Below are positions 1 through 8,357 of a stretch of 64,000 bases of DNA, one piece after another. The position numbers and the translations under genes were made by a program. Below the pieces are notes generated by a model, which did no database searches, was not told the origin of the DNA, and was given only the letters and a program-made list of their open reading frames with translations. The DNA is from Pseudomonadota bacterium. GTDB taxonomy: Bacteria > Pseudomonadota > Gammaproteobacteria > UBA1113. Location of the stretch: assembly GCA_021781965.1 (NCBI GenBank), contig JAJXVU010000001.1, positions 62,001 through 126,000 of the forward strand. Direction: 5' to 3'. How positions within the stretch are numbered: the first letter of the stretch is position 1; every line of letters starts with the position of its first letter.

Positions 1-2142
1 TCTACAATCTTTGCCAACCGAAACGGAATAGGAAATAAATCGGTTGCTCTTGAAGCAGAATTTAGAGAACGCCGGTTCCTCTTGGATTATGAGAGGTATA
101 CAGGTCCGAAGAGCGACTTTAGAATCATAGAAGATTATGAGGCTAAAAAGTTAGGAGAACAGTTGCGCGATATCATATCCCCTGACCAGTGGTCTGCTTC
201 GGAATCTAGTTCTCCAAGCCTATCTGACGTCTATAACGAGATACCTCATGTCGATGAGCAAGAATATAAAGAGGCTGTGCAGAGATTTAACATTGAAATA
301 GCACTTCCAGAACAGATTGCACAGCAGAATAGATGTTTAGAAAATGTCAATAAGAAAATTTCACAATTGGAAGGTATAGAAAAAGATATAGACAACTTGG
401 CTGAGATATCCCTAGACAAATCTTCACAGAAACCAAGTCTATTTTCCACCCTTCCGCTTCCTTTTTCAAAATCAAAAGCAGCTAAAGCACTTACGGCTGA
501 GGCCACAGCTAAAACTAGAAAATTAAAGAGTATAAATGATGCCATTTGCAAAAATAACAAAGAATATGAGGCTCTAAAAACGAAAGCAACTGAGTTCTGG
601 CAAGATATGGAAACGTTAAGGAATGAGCCTGAAAAAAAAGAAGAATTTAATGCTAAAGAGAATGAATATAAGGAAATTGTGCAGAAACGAGACGCGCTTA
701 AAAGCAAAATATGTTCAACAGAGGGTAGGAGGCTGGAAGTTGCCAGACAACTTGAAGAGAATAAAGCTGAGCGCGAGAGGATATTAGCTGAAATAAGAGA
801 ATTTGAGAGAGACTTAGAACTCGCTAAGAAAGGACCTAATCATCCTGATAATGCTAAAGAAAAAGAGAAAGAGGAATATGCCATCGTTGATATCAAGGAT
901 ACAAATGGACCGCAGCCTTCTGTTCCGGCAAGTTCTAATGGTCCAACACACGAGGTAAAACTCGCTGGATATGACGAAGACCTCATACAAAAACTGGTTA
1001 ATGAAATAGCCGATTTTGCTCAAGATTATCCAGTAGCTAGTAAGCACTTTAGAGAAAATCTCCTCAGACAGGAAAGGGATAAAACGATTAAGAATCTTGA
1101 AGCGGAAATGGAAGAAGAGATAGAGCAAAAAAGATCAGTAATGCCTGTAGAAGATGTAGAAGAGATAGAGGAATGCGTAGGCTCTATTGCAGAAATCTAT
1201 CATCGCAATATCCGGGAGCAAATAAAGAGAAATCTTAAAGATGAAGCTGTTTCTAAAACCTCTAAAGAAGTATGTCTATCGTGGCTTGCAGCTGAAGAAG
1301 AATGTATTGAAAGAAATATAACCGCTAATATTGATGCTATTACAGAAACAGCTGAACAAAACGCTCAGCAAGCAGCAAAAAACTTTTGGGATAAGCAGAC
1401 TATTCTTCACCAGGCTTTAGTTGATATCACGAATCAAGAATCCAGAAAGCCTAAGAAGGAAGCTCTTTCTCACCTCCAGCAAGAAGTTTCAAGATTGTCT
1501 GAAGAGAAACCCAAAGAATTATTAGATGCTCAAATAGCTATTTTACATAATTCACTTCATAATTTTTCTAATCAGAAAGAAATGTGGGAAGTGAAAAGAA
1601 AACCTGCAATATTCGGCGTTACCGATAATATTGGTGTGGGAATTTTCCTTGGAGTACTTACCGTGGCGACGGGAGGCATAGTGGGCATAGGGTTACTTGT
1701 GGCAAATGCTGTCATGAATGATCGTAGAGAAAGAGAACTTCAGATCAAAAATGAGGCTAAGCAGGCCTTTATGAACGAAGAACTAAAGAAAATGAAAGGA
1801 GCTGGTATAAAGCTCCCTGAAGGGATCAATTTTAATAACTTTGAGCAAACACTAATAGAAAAAATAGAAAGTAATAGCTCTTCTATTGAGAGGATGAATC
1901 AGTCACGCGATCAGGTTGTCACTATGGATAAGAAGCACGAGAATGATCCATCATTAGCCCTATCCCCGCAGAGACACCCAGGTAGTGAAACACAGCCGGT
2001 GCCAGATCATTTTGGCGATAATCCAGTTGCCTTTTTCGCTCATCCTAGTGGCTCTGTTGTAGGACAGAGGTCTCTGGTAAACGGTAAATCTATAAAGGCA
2101 GATTTCCGTAGAGTGACACCAGTGGGTTTATCCAAAGATTGA
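1..2142 (+). CDS. Coiled-coil membrane-associated protein, 5' partial (putative effector)
   Basis: The frame is open from base 1, so the true start lies before the window; a TTG at 82 is only an internal candidate. The 713 visible codons are rich in Glu, Lys and Gln and give long coiled-coil stretches (encoded at about 290-860 and 1050-1560). A single hydrophobic hairpin follows (about 1630-1720, with VGIFLGVLTVATGGIVGIG), then a second charged helix and a polar tail. I do not recognise the family. Large coiled-coil proteins with one hydrophobic hairpin are common among Dot/Icm substrates in Legionellales, and the dot/icm genes lie 3 kb away, so an effector role is a reasonable inference. Tail fibre-like or structural roles are not excluded. 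A terminator-like hairpin follows directly. Confidence 0.7.
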   Translation, partial: STIFANRNGIGNKSVALEAEFRERRFLLDYERYTGPKSDFRIIEDYEAKKLGEQLRDIISPDQWSASESSSPSLSDVYNEIPHVDEQEYKEAVQRFNIEIALPEQIAQQNRCLENVNKKISQLEGIEKDIDNLAEISLDKSSQKPSLFSTLPLPFSKSKAAKALTAEATAKTRKLKSINDAICKNNKEYEALKTKATEFWQDMETLRNEPEKKEEFNAKENEYKEIVQKRDALKSKICSTEGRRLEVARQLEENKAERERILAEIREFERDLELAKKGPNHPDNAKEKEKEEYAIVDIKDTNGPQPSVPASSNGPTHEVKLAGYDEDLIQKLVNEIADFAQDYPVASKHFRENLLRQERDKTIKNLEAEMEEEIEQKRSVMPVEDVEEIEECVGSIAEIYHRNIREQIKRNLKDEAVSKTSKEVCLSWLAAEEECIERNITANIDAITETAEQNAQQAAKNFWDKQTILHQALVDITNQESRKPKKEALSHLQQEVSRLSEEKPKELLDAQIAILHNSLHNFSNQKEMWEVKRKPAIFGVTDNIGVGIFLGVLTVATGGIVGIGLLVANAVMNDRRERELQIKNEAKQAFMNEELKKMKGAGIKLPEGINFNNFEQTLIEKIESNSSSIERMNQSRDQVVTMDKKHENDPSLALSPQRHPGSETQPVPDHFGDNPVAFFAHPSGSVVGQRSLVNGKSIKADFRRVTPVGLSKD

Positions 2143-2153
2143 TTATTTCCAAT

Positions 2154-2191
2154 AAAAGAGCTAACATGAATTCTGGTGTTGGCTCTTTTTT
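2154..2191 (+). terminator. Rho-independent terminator
   Basis: A 13-bp stem (AAAAGAGCTAACA paired with TGTTGGCTCTTTT, one G-U) with a short loop is followed by a T run, 12 bases after the stop of the coiled-coil gene. Confidence 0.8.
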
Positions 2192-2270
2192 ATGTGTATA
2201 ATAGCCAATAATCAGCGGTTTTTAAGCGTTATACAATCGTTTGGAGGCACCTTATCGGGTGAGATGAAAA

Positions 2271-3305
2271 ATGACGAAAGAAATAAACATACCGAACAAA
2301 ATCCTAAATAAAAATGAACGAACAGACGATCTTGATTTAGACGATACCTTTTCTATGGGATACCTTTGTCTTAGATTGATATTACAATTGGATAAGAAAA
2401 TATCGGATATTCAATCGGCAATTGCCATTTGCAAAAATAATATAAGCATTTGCGATCTGGATATTCGTGAGTGGAATAGCCATATGCAAAAAGAAAAGGC
2501 AATTAAAGAGGAGGTGTCAGCTTTATGCCAGGAATTTTTGAGGATAACCGACGGCCGAAAGCTTGGCCATTATTTCCCTCAAACACCACGCGAAATTGAA
2601 ATAAAAAATCGTTTTGTTAGGCCTGAAGATAAATTTAGGCTTTTACCTGGTGACTACCCTTTTCCAGATGTGCTTGAAGAAAACACCATTTACCTGCAAG
2701 TGAATTTAGAAAAGGGTGTCTTGGTTTGTAAGCTATATAACCATCAAAATAAAGTAGTAACGGCGGATGTAGCATTAAATGGTTTATGGTGTATTGGTAA
2801 GAACTGCGCCGCGAATAGTTGGCATCAGGCTTTAACAGAGCTATTTTTGCGTAATTCGCCGGAATTTCGCATTAATTTATTGGAAAACCTGGCAAAAAAA
2901 GAATGTATTCCTGACCCCTATGCAAAAAAATGGCAATTGTTTCAAAAAAGAATAGTAGAACTTGAAGGATCGATAAGGGAGACTCAATCGCTGATAAACG
3001 CAAAAGAGACTATAAAAAAAGAGAATATGGCCCAAAAAGAAAAATATGAGGCAGAGGTTGCGGCAACGCAGCAGCAACTGATTGCCATTCAAGAATTGCT
3101 TCAACCTAATTTACCCCATCAAACTTCGGCAAGCCAACCCTGGGTAGGAGTCGCCTTAAAGAAACAAGATTATCAGCTCCAGGTTATACCGACGCCAGTT
3201 CTTTCTAACCTTTTTGCAAGAAGGCGGGGGGGCCATGACGAGCGTGATGAACAACAATCTGATGCGGATAATAAATATGTTTTTCGTCAGGTTAGAAAAT
3301 CTTAA
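2271..3305 (+). CDS. Hypothetical coiled-coil protein (putative effector)
   Basis: A 344-residue soluble protein with no signal peptide or membrane segment. Two predicted coiled-coil stretches (about residues 38-75 and 222-275) flank a central globular part that contains GDYPFPDVLEENTIYLQVNL and NGLWCIGKNCAANSWHQAL. The C-terminus is basic and polar (ARRRGGHDERDEQQSD). No family is recognised. It follows another coiled-coil orphan in the same direction after a terminator, so it probably has its own promoter in 2192-2270. Location next to dot/icm suggests, but does not show, that it is a secreted substrate. Confidence 0.6.
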   Translation: MTKEINIPNKILNKNERTDDLDLDDTFSMGYLCLRLILQLDKKISDIQSAIAICKNNISICDLDIREWNSHMQKEKAIKEEVSALCQEFLRITDGRKLGHYFPQTPREIEIKNRFVRPEDKFRLLPGDYPFPDVLEENTIYLQVNLEKGVLVCKLYNHQNKVVTADVALNGLWCIGKNCAANSWHQALTELFLRNSPEFRINLLENLAKKECIPDPYAKKWQLFQKRIVELEGSIRETQSLINAKETIKKENMAQKEKYEAEVAATQQQLIAIQELLQPNLPHQTSASQPWVGVALKKQDYQLQVIPTPVLSNLFARRRGGHDERDEQQSDADNKYVFRQVRKS

Positions 3306-3673
3306 TCCGCGGCGTCAAGTTTAAAAAATAGTCGATTCAGCATGCTACCTATATCTACAGGCAAAACCTATTGCAGAATAATCTGCCATGAGCACCGATC
3401 CAGCGTAGGGGCGCCTCGTGAGGCGCCGAGGTTCGGGGTTTTGAATAACGTGATGTAAAATAAGAGAGATTTGTAATTCTTTCATCTAAAAGGCGCGTTT
3501 TTTAGGCGTATCTCGTCTGTAGCATGGAGCTATCGCAGGCCGACTCCGAATTTCTCGGGTCGGCCACCCATTTTAATAAAGCGTAGTTTCTTATGGTTTT
3601 TTACAGCGGTAAAACTTTACCTGATTGGCATGGCATTCATATCTACTCTTCTCGTGACTTGGAATTGGCTTTC
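3306..3673. other. Intergenic region with palindromes, no gene
   Basis: No plausible gene is seen. It holds a perfect 8-bp inverted repeat (GGCGCCTC / GAGGCGCC, 3410-3427) and the dispersed element annotated at 3519-3575. It separates two convergent genes. Confidence 0.6.
3519..3575 (+). repeat. Dispersed hairpin element, copy 1 of 3
   Basis: Begins with GTAGCATGGAGCTATCGCAG, followed by a GC-rich hairpin (GGCCGAC...GTCGGCC, A/T-rich loop) and CACCCATTTT. Other copies lie at 18873-18930 and 22620-22674. Stem bases vary between copies while pairing is largely kept. In plus orientation the hairpin plus T run could stop transcription of the upstream gene. Confidence 0.75.
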
Positions 3674-5116
3674 TTAACGCTGTAACCACAACAAATCCGC
3701 AATATCAATAATGCGATAAAAATATCCGTCTGTCTCAACCGATGCCGCAACACCGCCTATATGAAATAAGATAGGAACAGCTGCATAACCTCTAGGAATT
3801 TTAAGAGCTTTTATCTTTTCTTGCATCTCCTGCATCATCTCTATTCCTAATTCTTTACGCGTGAATTTAAATTCACAGATATACAAATTTTTTGTTGCAG
3901 TTTGTACCAGATAATCAATTTGACAACCTTTTGCAGTGGTTGTTTTCGATTGCCTGTAAGGACCATCCGCAACCACATCCGCGGCGAAGATACCTATAGA
4001 TTCTAACAGTAAAGGGCGATTTTGCAGCAAGAGATATTCGAGTTGTAACCCCATATGGGCGTCAAATCCTGGAAGCTGAGACAAAGGCAAGTTATCAAAG
4101 GCACCAAGTTCAATTTTAGCTTTATGGGTCTCAATGACTTTTAAGTAAAAACGCATATAAGGGTCATAAATGCGATATAAACTTTGCTTCAAAGTTTTAG
4201 TCGTTTTAAAAGACCATAAGCTTTGCTTATACACAAATCCTGCGATAATAAGATGTTCCATCATCTGACTCAACGTACCACTTTGTACAAAATCAATATC
4301 GTGTCGAATTTCGGCTAATGTTTTCATGCCATCTTTAAGTGAATTCAGGATCCTTTTATACACAGCACCTTTGCCATTAAAGAGATCATGAAAAATGCGG
4401 TCAAACTCTAAAACTAAAAGACCTTCTTTTTCAAAACACAATTGTTTGATGATGTTATCGGCGGTTATACCAGCACTTACTTGTTCTAAATACCAAGGGA
4501 TACCACCCAGTATACCTAGAAGCTTATAGATATCATAAGTTGACCCTTGAAAACCGATGGTTTTTAATAAAGAAGCACTTTCAGGAATAGATAGGGGCAT
4601 CAGTGTTAATGTCAACGCCACTCGTCCGAAAAAAGCCGTGCTGTTCAAGATGTTTTCTTCGATCCAGGTAGAGACTGAACCGCAAAATACAAGAATAATA
4701 GAGATAGATTGTTTATCCCACCATGCTTTAAGCTTAGGGATAAAACTGGGATCTTTAGCTCCCATCCAAGAAATTTCATCCAAAAGAATAATGTCGCCTT
4801 CTCGTACATGTAGTGACAGATGTTCGAAAGCATCGCTCCAATCTTGAAAACTAAGCGGTGGTAGTTTTAGCAAAGAAGCCAGTTGTCTTGCAAAATGATC
4901 GCGTTGGCTTTGTGCGGTCATTTCCTCTAGAGGAGCAAGGCCCGCAAAACTCCACAAGGTATGTTGCGGGGTTTGAGCCGCGAATTCCGCAATTAAGCGG
5001 CTCTTTCCAATCCTCCTACGACCTTTAACTACAACCAGGCTAGGGGCTGTTTTGCGATGTAAGGCATGGAGTTTTTCCAGTTCTAATTTGCGGCCAATAA
5101 AGGGTTTTAATATCAT
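3674..5116 (-). CDS. AAA-family ATPase with DUF234/PD-(D/E)XK-like C-terminus
   Basis: 480 residues. An N-terminal P-loop ATPase has Walker A GRRRIGKS near residue 33 and Walker B IILLDEIS near residue 110. A helical/winged-helix middle follows (about 230-300), then a DUF234-type C-terminus. That end contains QIDYLV ... ICEFKF, which fits the D and E-x-K positions of a PD-(D/E)XK nuclease fold. Family members are scattered, apparently mobile genes of unknown biological role. The ATG at 5114-5116 has an AAGAGA ribosome site about seven bases upstream, and a periodic array of TGAGCAT sites follows at 5131-5217. It sits downstream of dotC on the same strand, where dotB would be expected. Whether the nuclease-like site is active cannot be told from sequence. 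Confidence 0.8.
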   Translation of the reverse strand: MILKPFIGRKLELEKLHALHRKTAPSLVVVKGRRRIGKSRLIAEFAAQTPQHTLWSFAGLAPLEEMTAQSQRDHFARQLASLLKLPPLSFQDWSDAFEHLSLHVREGDIILLDEISWMGAKDPSFIPKLKAWWDKQSISIILVFCGSVSTWIEENILNSTAFFGRVALTLTLMPLSIPESASLLKTIGFQGSTYDIYKLLGILGGIPWYLEQVSAGITADNIIKQLCFEKEGLLVLEFDRIFHDLFNGKGAVYKRILNSLKDGMKTLAEIRHDIDFVQSGTLSQMMEHLIIAGFVYKQSLWSFKTTKTLKQSLYRIYDPYMRFYLKVIETHKAKIELGAFDNLPLSQLPGFDAHMGLQLEYLLLQNRPLLLESIGIFAADVVADGPYRQSKTTTAKGCQIDYLVQTATKNLYICEFKFTRKELGIEMMQEMQEKIKALKIPRGYAAVPILFHIGGVAASVETDGYFYRIIDIADLLWLQR

Positions 5117-5130
5117 GGGATTCTCTTTTT

Positions 5131-5217
5131 ATGCTCAAGATCACTATTATTATATAATGAGCATAAAAAAATGTAAATGATTTATGCTCAAAACGAAGAA
5201 ATATAGATAATGAGCAT
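5131..5217 (-). promoter_or_regulatory. Array of four alternating TGAGCAT/ATGCTCA sites
   Basis: ATGCTCA at 5131-5137 and 5184-5190 alternates with TGAGCAT at 5158-5164 and 5211-5217. Spacings are 27, 26 and 27 bases, and the flanks extend the match (ATAATGAGCATAAA). A fifth site is at 5317-5323. The first site lies 15 bases from the ATPase start codon. The pattern suggests a cooperative operator, most simply for autoregulation. Confidence 0.6.
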
Positions 5218-5370
5218 TTATGTAGCGTAGGCGGCTGTATAATAATGATTTTTTTACAGGGAGTTGCTAAAAAACGAAGACGATAGCGCTGAGTAAAGCA
5301 GTGGCAATGCCTGTTATGAGCATAAATTGAACTCTATTACACTGTAAACGTGTAATGAGTAAGAATTGTC

Positions 5371-6234
5371 CTACTGCGGCTGTCTAACCGCAGGAGTCCA
5401 AGTTTTGCTTTCATTATTCAGTTGCGGTACAGCCGTGATACGCAGTACTGAATCGTTGATAGTTAGATTATCGCCACCGCCAGTAATGCCTAGATTGGCT
5501 TTGGATACAAAGGGTGCACTGATCATCTTTTGGTTGTAGAGTGATCGATACATTGCCATACCGGTATAATCGCGCGTTAAACGGTTTAAATTGTCTATAA
5601 AGATATTATTGGCTTGCGTTAGCCCCTCTTCCCAGCCTTTTTGTACATACAATTTCCATTCAGCCACTTCGGCGGCATTTTTAGGCAATAAGGTTTTATC
5701 GGGTACATCGGGTTTTTTATAGCTCATGCGTAGATAATCGCGCCAAGTAGGTGGAGCTGTCACAAAATGGGCTTGTGAAACTATAGAGTATGTTCTGTCT
5801 GCTATACGTATGGTGTCAGGATCTTGCAAGTTTAGAGTATTGTCACCTTCGGTGAGTACGGGCGGTAACACATTATGGCTTAACATCATCAGGTTAAAGT
5901 TAAATACTTGGTCCAAATGAGGCGCTTGTGTTTTAAACAATCCATTTAACTCTTGGCTGCGTTTGGCCAAAGCACCTTGTGCGCCTACAGTGAGTGCTGC
6001 TTGGTGCAGAGCAAGTAAACGCATAGAATTAATGCTCTCTGAACCATCGCTTTTTTCCATTTTAACTTGTCTTAAGACACGCAATTGCGCCAGGTCAGAT
6101 GTATCGGCGTGCATGGGATAAACGGTAGTATCGTACTTAGGGGCACAAGCGGATAAAACAGCACCGACTAAGAGCCACAGACAAAGGCTAAACAGATTAA
6201 AAAGTGTTGATTTGGATCGTTTAGTTGTTCGCAT
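5371..6234 (-). CDS. dotC: Dot/Icm core-complex lipoprotein DotC
   Basis: DotC is an outer-membrane lipoprotein of the type IVB core complex and acts with DotD and DotH. The sequence has a signal peptide ending in the lipobox LSAC. The conserved DotC body follows, including SINSMRLLALHQAALTVGAQ and TYSIVSQAHFVTAPPTWRDY. The ATG at 6232-6234 overlaps the dotD stop by 14 bases and gives 287 residues, close to the usual ~300. A TTG at 6246 is an alternative start, but it is crowded by the upstream AAGGTG. Translation is probably coupled to dotD. No dotB follows, unlike the usual dotD-dotC-dotB order. Confidence 0.93.
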   Translation of the reverse strand: MRTTKRSKSTLFNLFSLCLWLLVGAVLSACAPKYDTTVYPMHADTSDLAQLRVLRQVKMEKSDGSESINSMRLLALHQAALTVGAQGALAKRSQELNGLFKTQAPHLDQVFNFNLMMLSHNVLPPVLTEGDNTLNLQDPDTIRIADRTYSIVSQAHFVTAPPTWRDYLRMSYKKPDVPDKTLLPKNAAEVAEWKLYVQKGWEEGLTQANNIFIDNLNRLTRDYTGMAMYRSLYNQKMISAPFVSKANLGITGGGDNLTINDSVLRITAVPQLNNESKTWTPAVRQPQ

Positions 6235-6709
6235 AAAGCAGCTCAATCACCTTAGAGCGTGTAAATACTACGATATCGGCCTTGTCACCACATTGATAAC
6301 CTGCATCGCGTAAAATTTGACCTAATGGTATGTCTTTAGCGTTGATGCTCACCAATATGGGAATGGCAGGCTGTACACCCGAGACGCGCAATTTATAACC
6401 TGCTGCCTTGGCAATCTGTGCAACCAAGGGTTCTATGGGCCCAGACCAATTCATGCTGGTTAAGTTAGACATGCCATAGTCGGAAGGATCAGGTTCTCTA
6501 TATTGCTTGGGTTTTGGATTGGTAGCCTGTTGGTTTTCAGCCAAGCTTTGTAGTGATTTGCTGACGCTGTCAGCCGCTTCAGCCAGTTTTTCTTCCGCAG
6601 GGTCTACATTTGGGCTTTTAGGGATAGTATTGGCATTTTGTGTAGGTAATGAGCAGGCTGTAAGACTAATGCCTACACCAAGTATCAGTAAACCGAGATA
6701 AATTCGCAT
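6221..6709 (-). CDS. dotD: Dot/Icm core-complex lipoprotein DotD
   Basis: 162 residues, matching the family length. Signal peptide with lipobox LTAC near residue 19, then a Gln/Asn/Pro-rich linker, then a small alpha/beta domain (about 85-162) of the secretin N-domain type, as known for DotD. It helps DotC place DotH in the outer membrane. It is the first gene of a dotD-dotC pair transcribed away from icmT. AAGGTTGAG lies a few bases before the ATG. Confidence 0.93.
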   Translation of the reverse strand: MRIYLGLLILGVGISLTACSLPTQNANTIPKSPNVDPAEEKLAEAADSVSKSLQSLAENQQATNPKPKQYREPDPSDYGMSNLTSMNWSGPIEPLVAQIAKAAGYKLRVSGVQPAIPILVSINAKDIPLGQILRDAGYQCGDKADIVVFTRSKVIELLYANN

Positions 6710-6752
6710 ATTGTCTCAACCTTATCAAAGCGCTGTTTAACCATAACCACTT

Positions 6753-6782
6753 TATCATAATGCCATATGGATGTATACTCAA
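6753..6782. promoter_or_regulatory. Overlapping divergent promoter candidates for dotD and icmT
   Basis: On the minus strand TTGAGT (complement of 6777-6782), 17 bases and TATGAT (complement of 6754-6759) point to dotD. On the plus strand TTATCA (6752-6757), 16 bases and TATACT (6774-6779) point to icmT. The two share the same ~30 bases, so one regulator could control both arms of the secretion locus. Assigned by eye only. Confidence 0.4.
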
Positions 6783-6821
6783 TATAGAGTTTCATAAAAG
6801 TGCAAGAGGCCTAGGAGTAAA

Positions 6822-6854
6822 ATGACAATAAACCAACCGGTCGGATTAAGCTAA
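6822..6854 (+). CDS. Ten-codon leader ORF coupled to icmT
   Basis: ATG at 6822 follows an AGGAG (6813-6817) and encodes MTINQPVGLS. Its TAA stop shares its last A with the icmT ATG (TAATG). The icmT start itself has no clear ribosome site, so the leader probably delivers ribosomes to icmT by termination-reinitiation. It may have no other function. Confidence 0.5.
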   Translation: MTINQPVGLS

Positions 6855-7126
6855 TGGCGCGTTTAAATGTTCGAGCCCATTGGCGAGATAGTGTGCGCCC
6901 AGCGCGCTTTTTTGTGATTGATGCGCGTTCTGCCTTACCGTGCTTATTATTCTTAATGCACATACGTTGGTGGACCTTTTGGACCTTTTTAATAATAACT
7001 GTTTTTTTTGCTCTTTTAGAGCGGCTGGGTTTTACGATGGTTGTCTTTGGGCGTATGGCGCGATCTTTATTAGCTGGATCGCGTAAATTGTGTAGACCAT
7101 GGTGGCGAGATGATAAATTAATGTGA
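6854..7126 (+). CDS. icmT: Dot/Icm protein IcmT
   Basis: 90 residues, the family length. It starts with RAHWRDSVRPARFFVIDARSA, which closely follows the IcmT signature. Two hydrophobic segments (about 29-43 and 45-65) and a basic C-terminus ending WWRDD complete it. IcmT is a small inner-membrane component of the type IVB system; in Legionella it is needed for pore-dependent exit from the host cell. It heads the icmT-S-Q-P-O run and its start overlaps the stop of the small leader ORF. Confidence 0.95.
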   Translation: MARLNVRAHWRDSVRPARFFVIDARSALPCLLFLMHIRWWTFWTFLIITVFFALLERLGFTMVVFGRMARSLLAGSRKLCRPWWRDDKLM

Positions 7127-7133
7127 TGGAAAA

Positions 7134-7475
7134 ATGATAGATTTACAGAAAAGATTAGTTGCAGTCATGAAAACCATGGGTTTTGGTTTTACCTTAAATG
7201 GTCGTGAGCTTATGCCTGAAGAAGTATTTTCTGATGTAGGCATATTTCCGGCTATTGTGCGTCGCGCAGAACAACTGTCATCGTTGTGTTTGGGCTATGG
7301 TTTAGGAGCTTCTTTTGAAGAGCAAGAGGGGACTCTATTGGGCGTGAAGGTGGGTTTTGATGCAGTAACGCCCGATATTTTGCGTATATTATGTATCACG
7401 GATGTCATGAATGAACTGGCTAAAACAGCACCTAGTAAAACATCGGTGGTATTGGATGAATTGATGTATGATTGA
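7134..7475 (+). CDS. icmS: Dot/Icm substrate adaptor IcmS
   Basis: 113 residues, matching the ~114 of Legionella IcmS. It is acidic and soluble, with LVAVMKTMGFGFTLNGRELM at the N-terminus and the typical FDAVTPDILRILCITDVM near the end. IcmS pairs with IcmW, docks on the DotL C-terminus and presents a class of effectors to the translocon. icmW is not in this window. The last eight bases overlap the start of icmQ. Confidence 0.93.
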   Translation: MIDLQKRLVAVMKTMGFGFTLNGRELMPEEVFSDVGIFPAIVRRAEQLSSLCLGYGLGASFEEQEGTLLGVKVGFDAVTPDILRILCITDVMNELAKTAPSKTSVVLDELMYD

Positions 7476-8352
7476 TGAGCATGAAAAGCCACATAAGGGA
7501 ATCCACACCACAGGCGCAGCATTGCAAGCCATTAGCCAGTTGTGTAGGCGTTATATTCCTATTTTAGAGAAAATCATTAGCATTAAAAATAAGCCTCTTG
7601 AACAGGGTGAGGTTGCTTTTGGCCGTTCCGGGGTGCAACCACAAAAAACAAGCCTGCAAGAATTAAAAGATGCGGCCAGTGTTTTATTGCAGCATACGGT
7701 AGACATTGGGCATCAACTAGAACAGAAACACGTGACGACTTATGCTGTGACGGGCATGGATGATCCCTATCTTAATTATGTGTTGCTGAACATGGTCACG
7801 GAAGCGATTACGAAGATGGAAGCCTGTTATGCAGGACAAGCAACCAGTTTTGCCATTTTACTAAATGAGTTAACACGCTTAAGTCACGAATTGCATACAC
7901 AATTGACCTTGAGCCAAGATCCTACGGGTGAAGAAGCAAAAAAGAATGCTAAAGAAAATAGTAAACGACAAAGTATGCCACAAAGACAAGATGAGAAAAT
8001 GGTTTATATACGGGTTTTTCACCGTGATTTACCTAAATTAGGTGAAACAGCCGATGGCATGAATTGTATCCCCATTTTATTAGAGATGGTAAAATTTTGC
8101 GAGAAGAATGGTCTGGCTGTTTATGATGACTGGGGTTTGGCTGAACGCAGTTTACGCAATGACAGTTATGGTTTTTTTAGTGCCTGTATTAATGTGTCAC
8201 AAGATTTAAGCTTATATACGGCCCCTAAACGCGATCGTTATTTGGATTGCACCCTTTTAACCATACAAAAAATTGAATTGTCTCAATTGCGCCAATTTAA
8301 GCATAGAGATAAGGTTTATTGGGTACAAAAAGACAAACTAATTGAGGTATAA
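7468..8352 (+). CDS. icmQ: Dot/Icm protein IcmQ with unusual N-terminal extension
   Basis: 294 residues against ~190 in Legionella. Residues 101-148 (LNYVLLNMVTEAITKMEACY...) resemble the IcmQ N-terminal helical domain that binds IcmR-type chaperones. Residues 150-176 form a charged linker. Residues 177-280 (MVYIRVFHRDL ... FFSACINVSQDL ... LLTIQKIELSQLRQFKH) match the C-terminal domain, known in Legionella to have an ADP-ribosyltransferase-like fold that binds NAD. Residues 1-100 have no counterpart in IcmQ. Known IcmR-like chaperones are separate, fast-evolving genes next to icmQ, and no such gene lies here. The extension may be a fused or built-in chaperone (inference). Confidence 0.8.
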   Translation: MIDEHEKPHKGIHTTGAALQAISQLCRRYIPILEKIISIKNKPLEQGEVAFGRSGVQPQKTSLQELKDAASVLLQHTVDIGHQLEQKHVTTYAVTGMDDPYLNYVLLNMVTEAITKMEACYAGQATSFAILLNELTRLSHELHTQLTLSQDPTGEEAKKNAKENSKRQSMPQRQDEKMVYIRVFHRDLPKLGETADGMNCIPILLEMVKFCEKNGLAVYDDWGLAERSLRNDSYGFFSACINVSQDLSLYTAPKRDRYLDCTLLTIQKIELSQLRQFKHRDKVYWVQKDKLIEV

Positions 8353-8357
8353 CGACT

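Noticed and set aside
246..707. 153-codon antisense frame inside the coiled-coil gene
   Set aside because: It is the complement of Lys/Glu-rich codons; the plus frame is continuous and protein-like.
6234..6246. TTG start for dotC 12 bases upstream
   Set aside because: The AAGGTG would be only one base from the TTG, and the ATG at 6234 gives a standard lipoprotein signal peptide.
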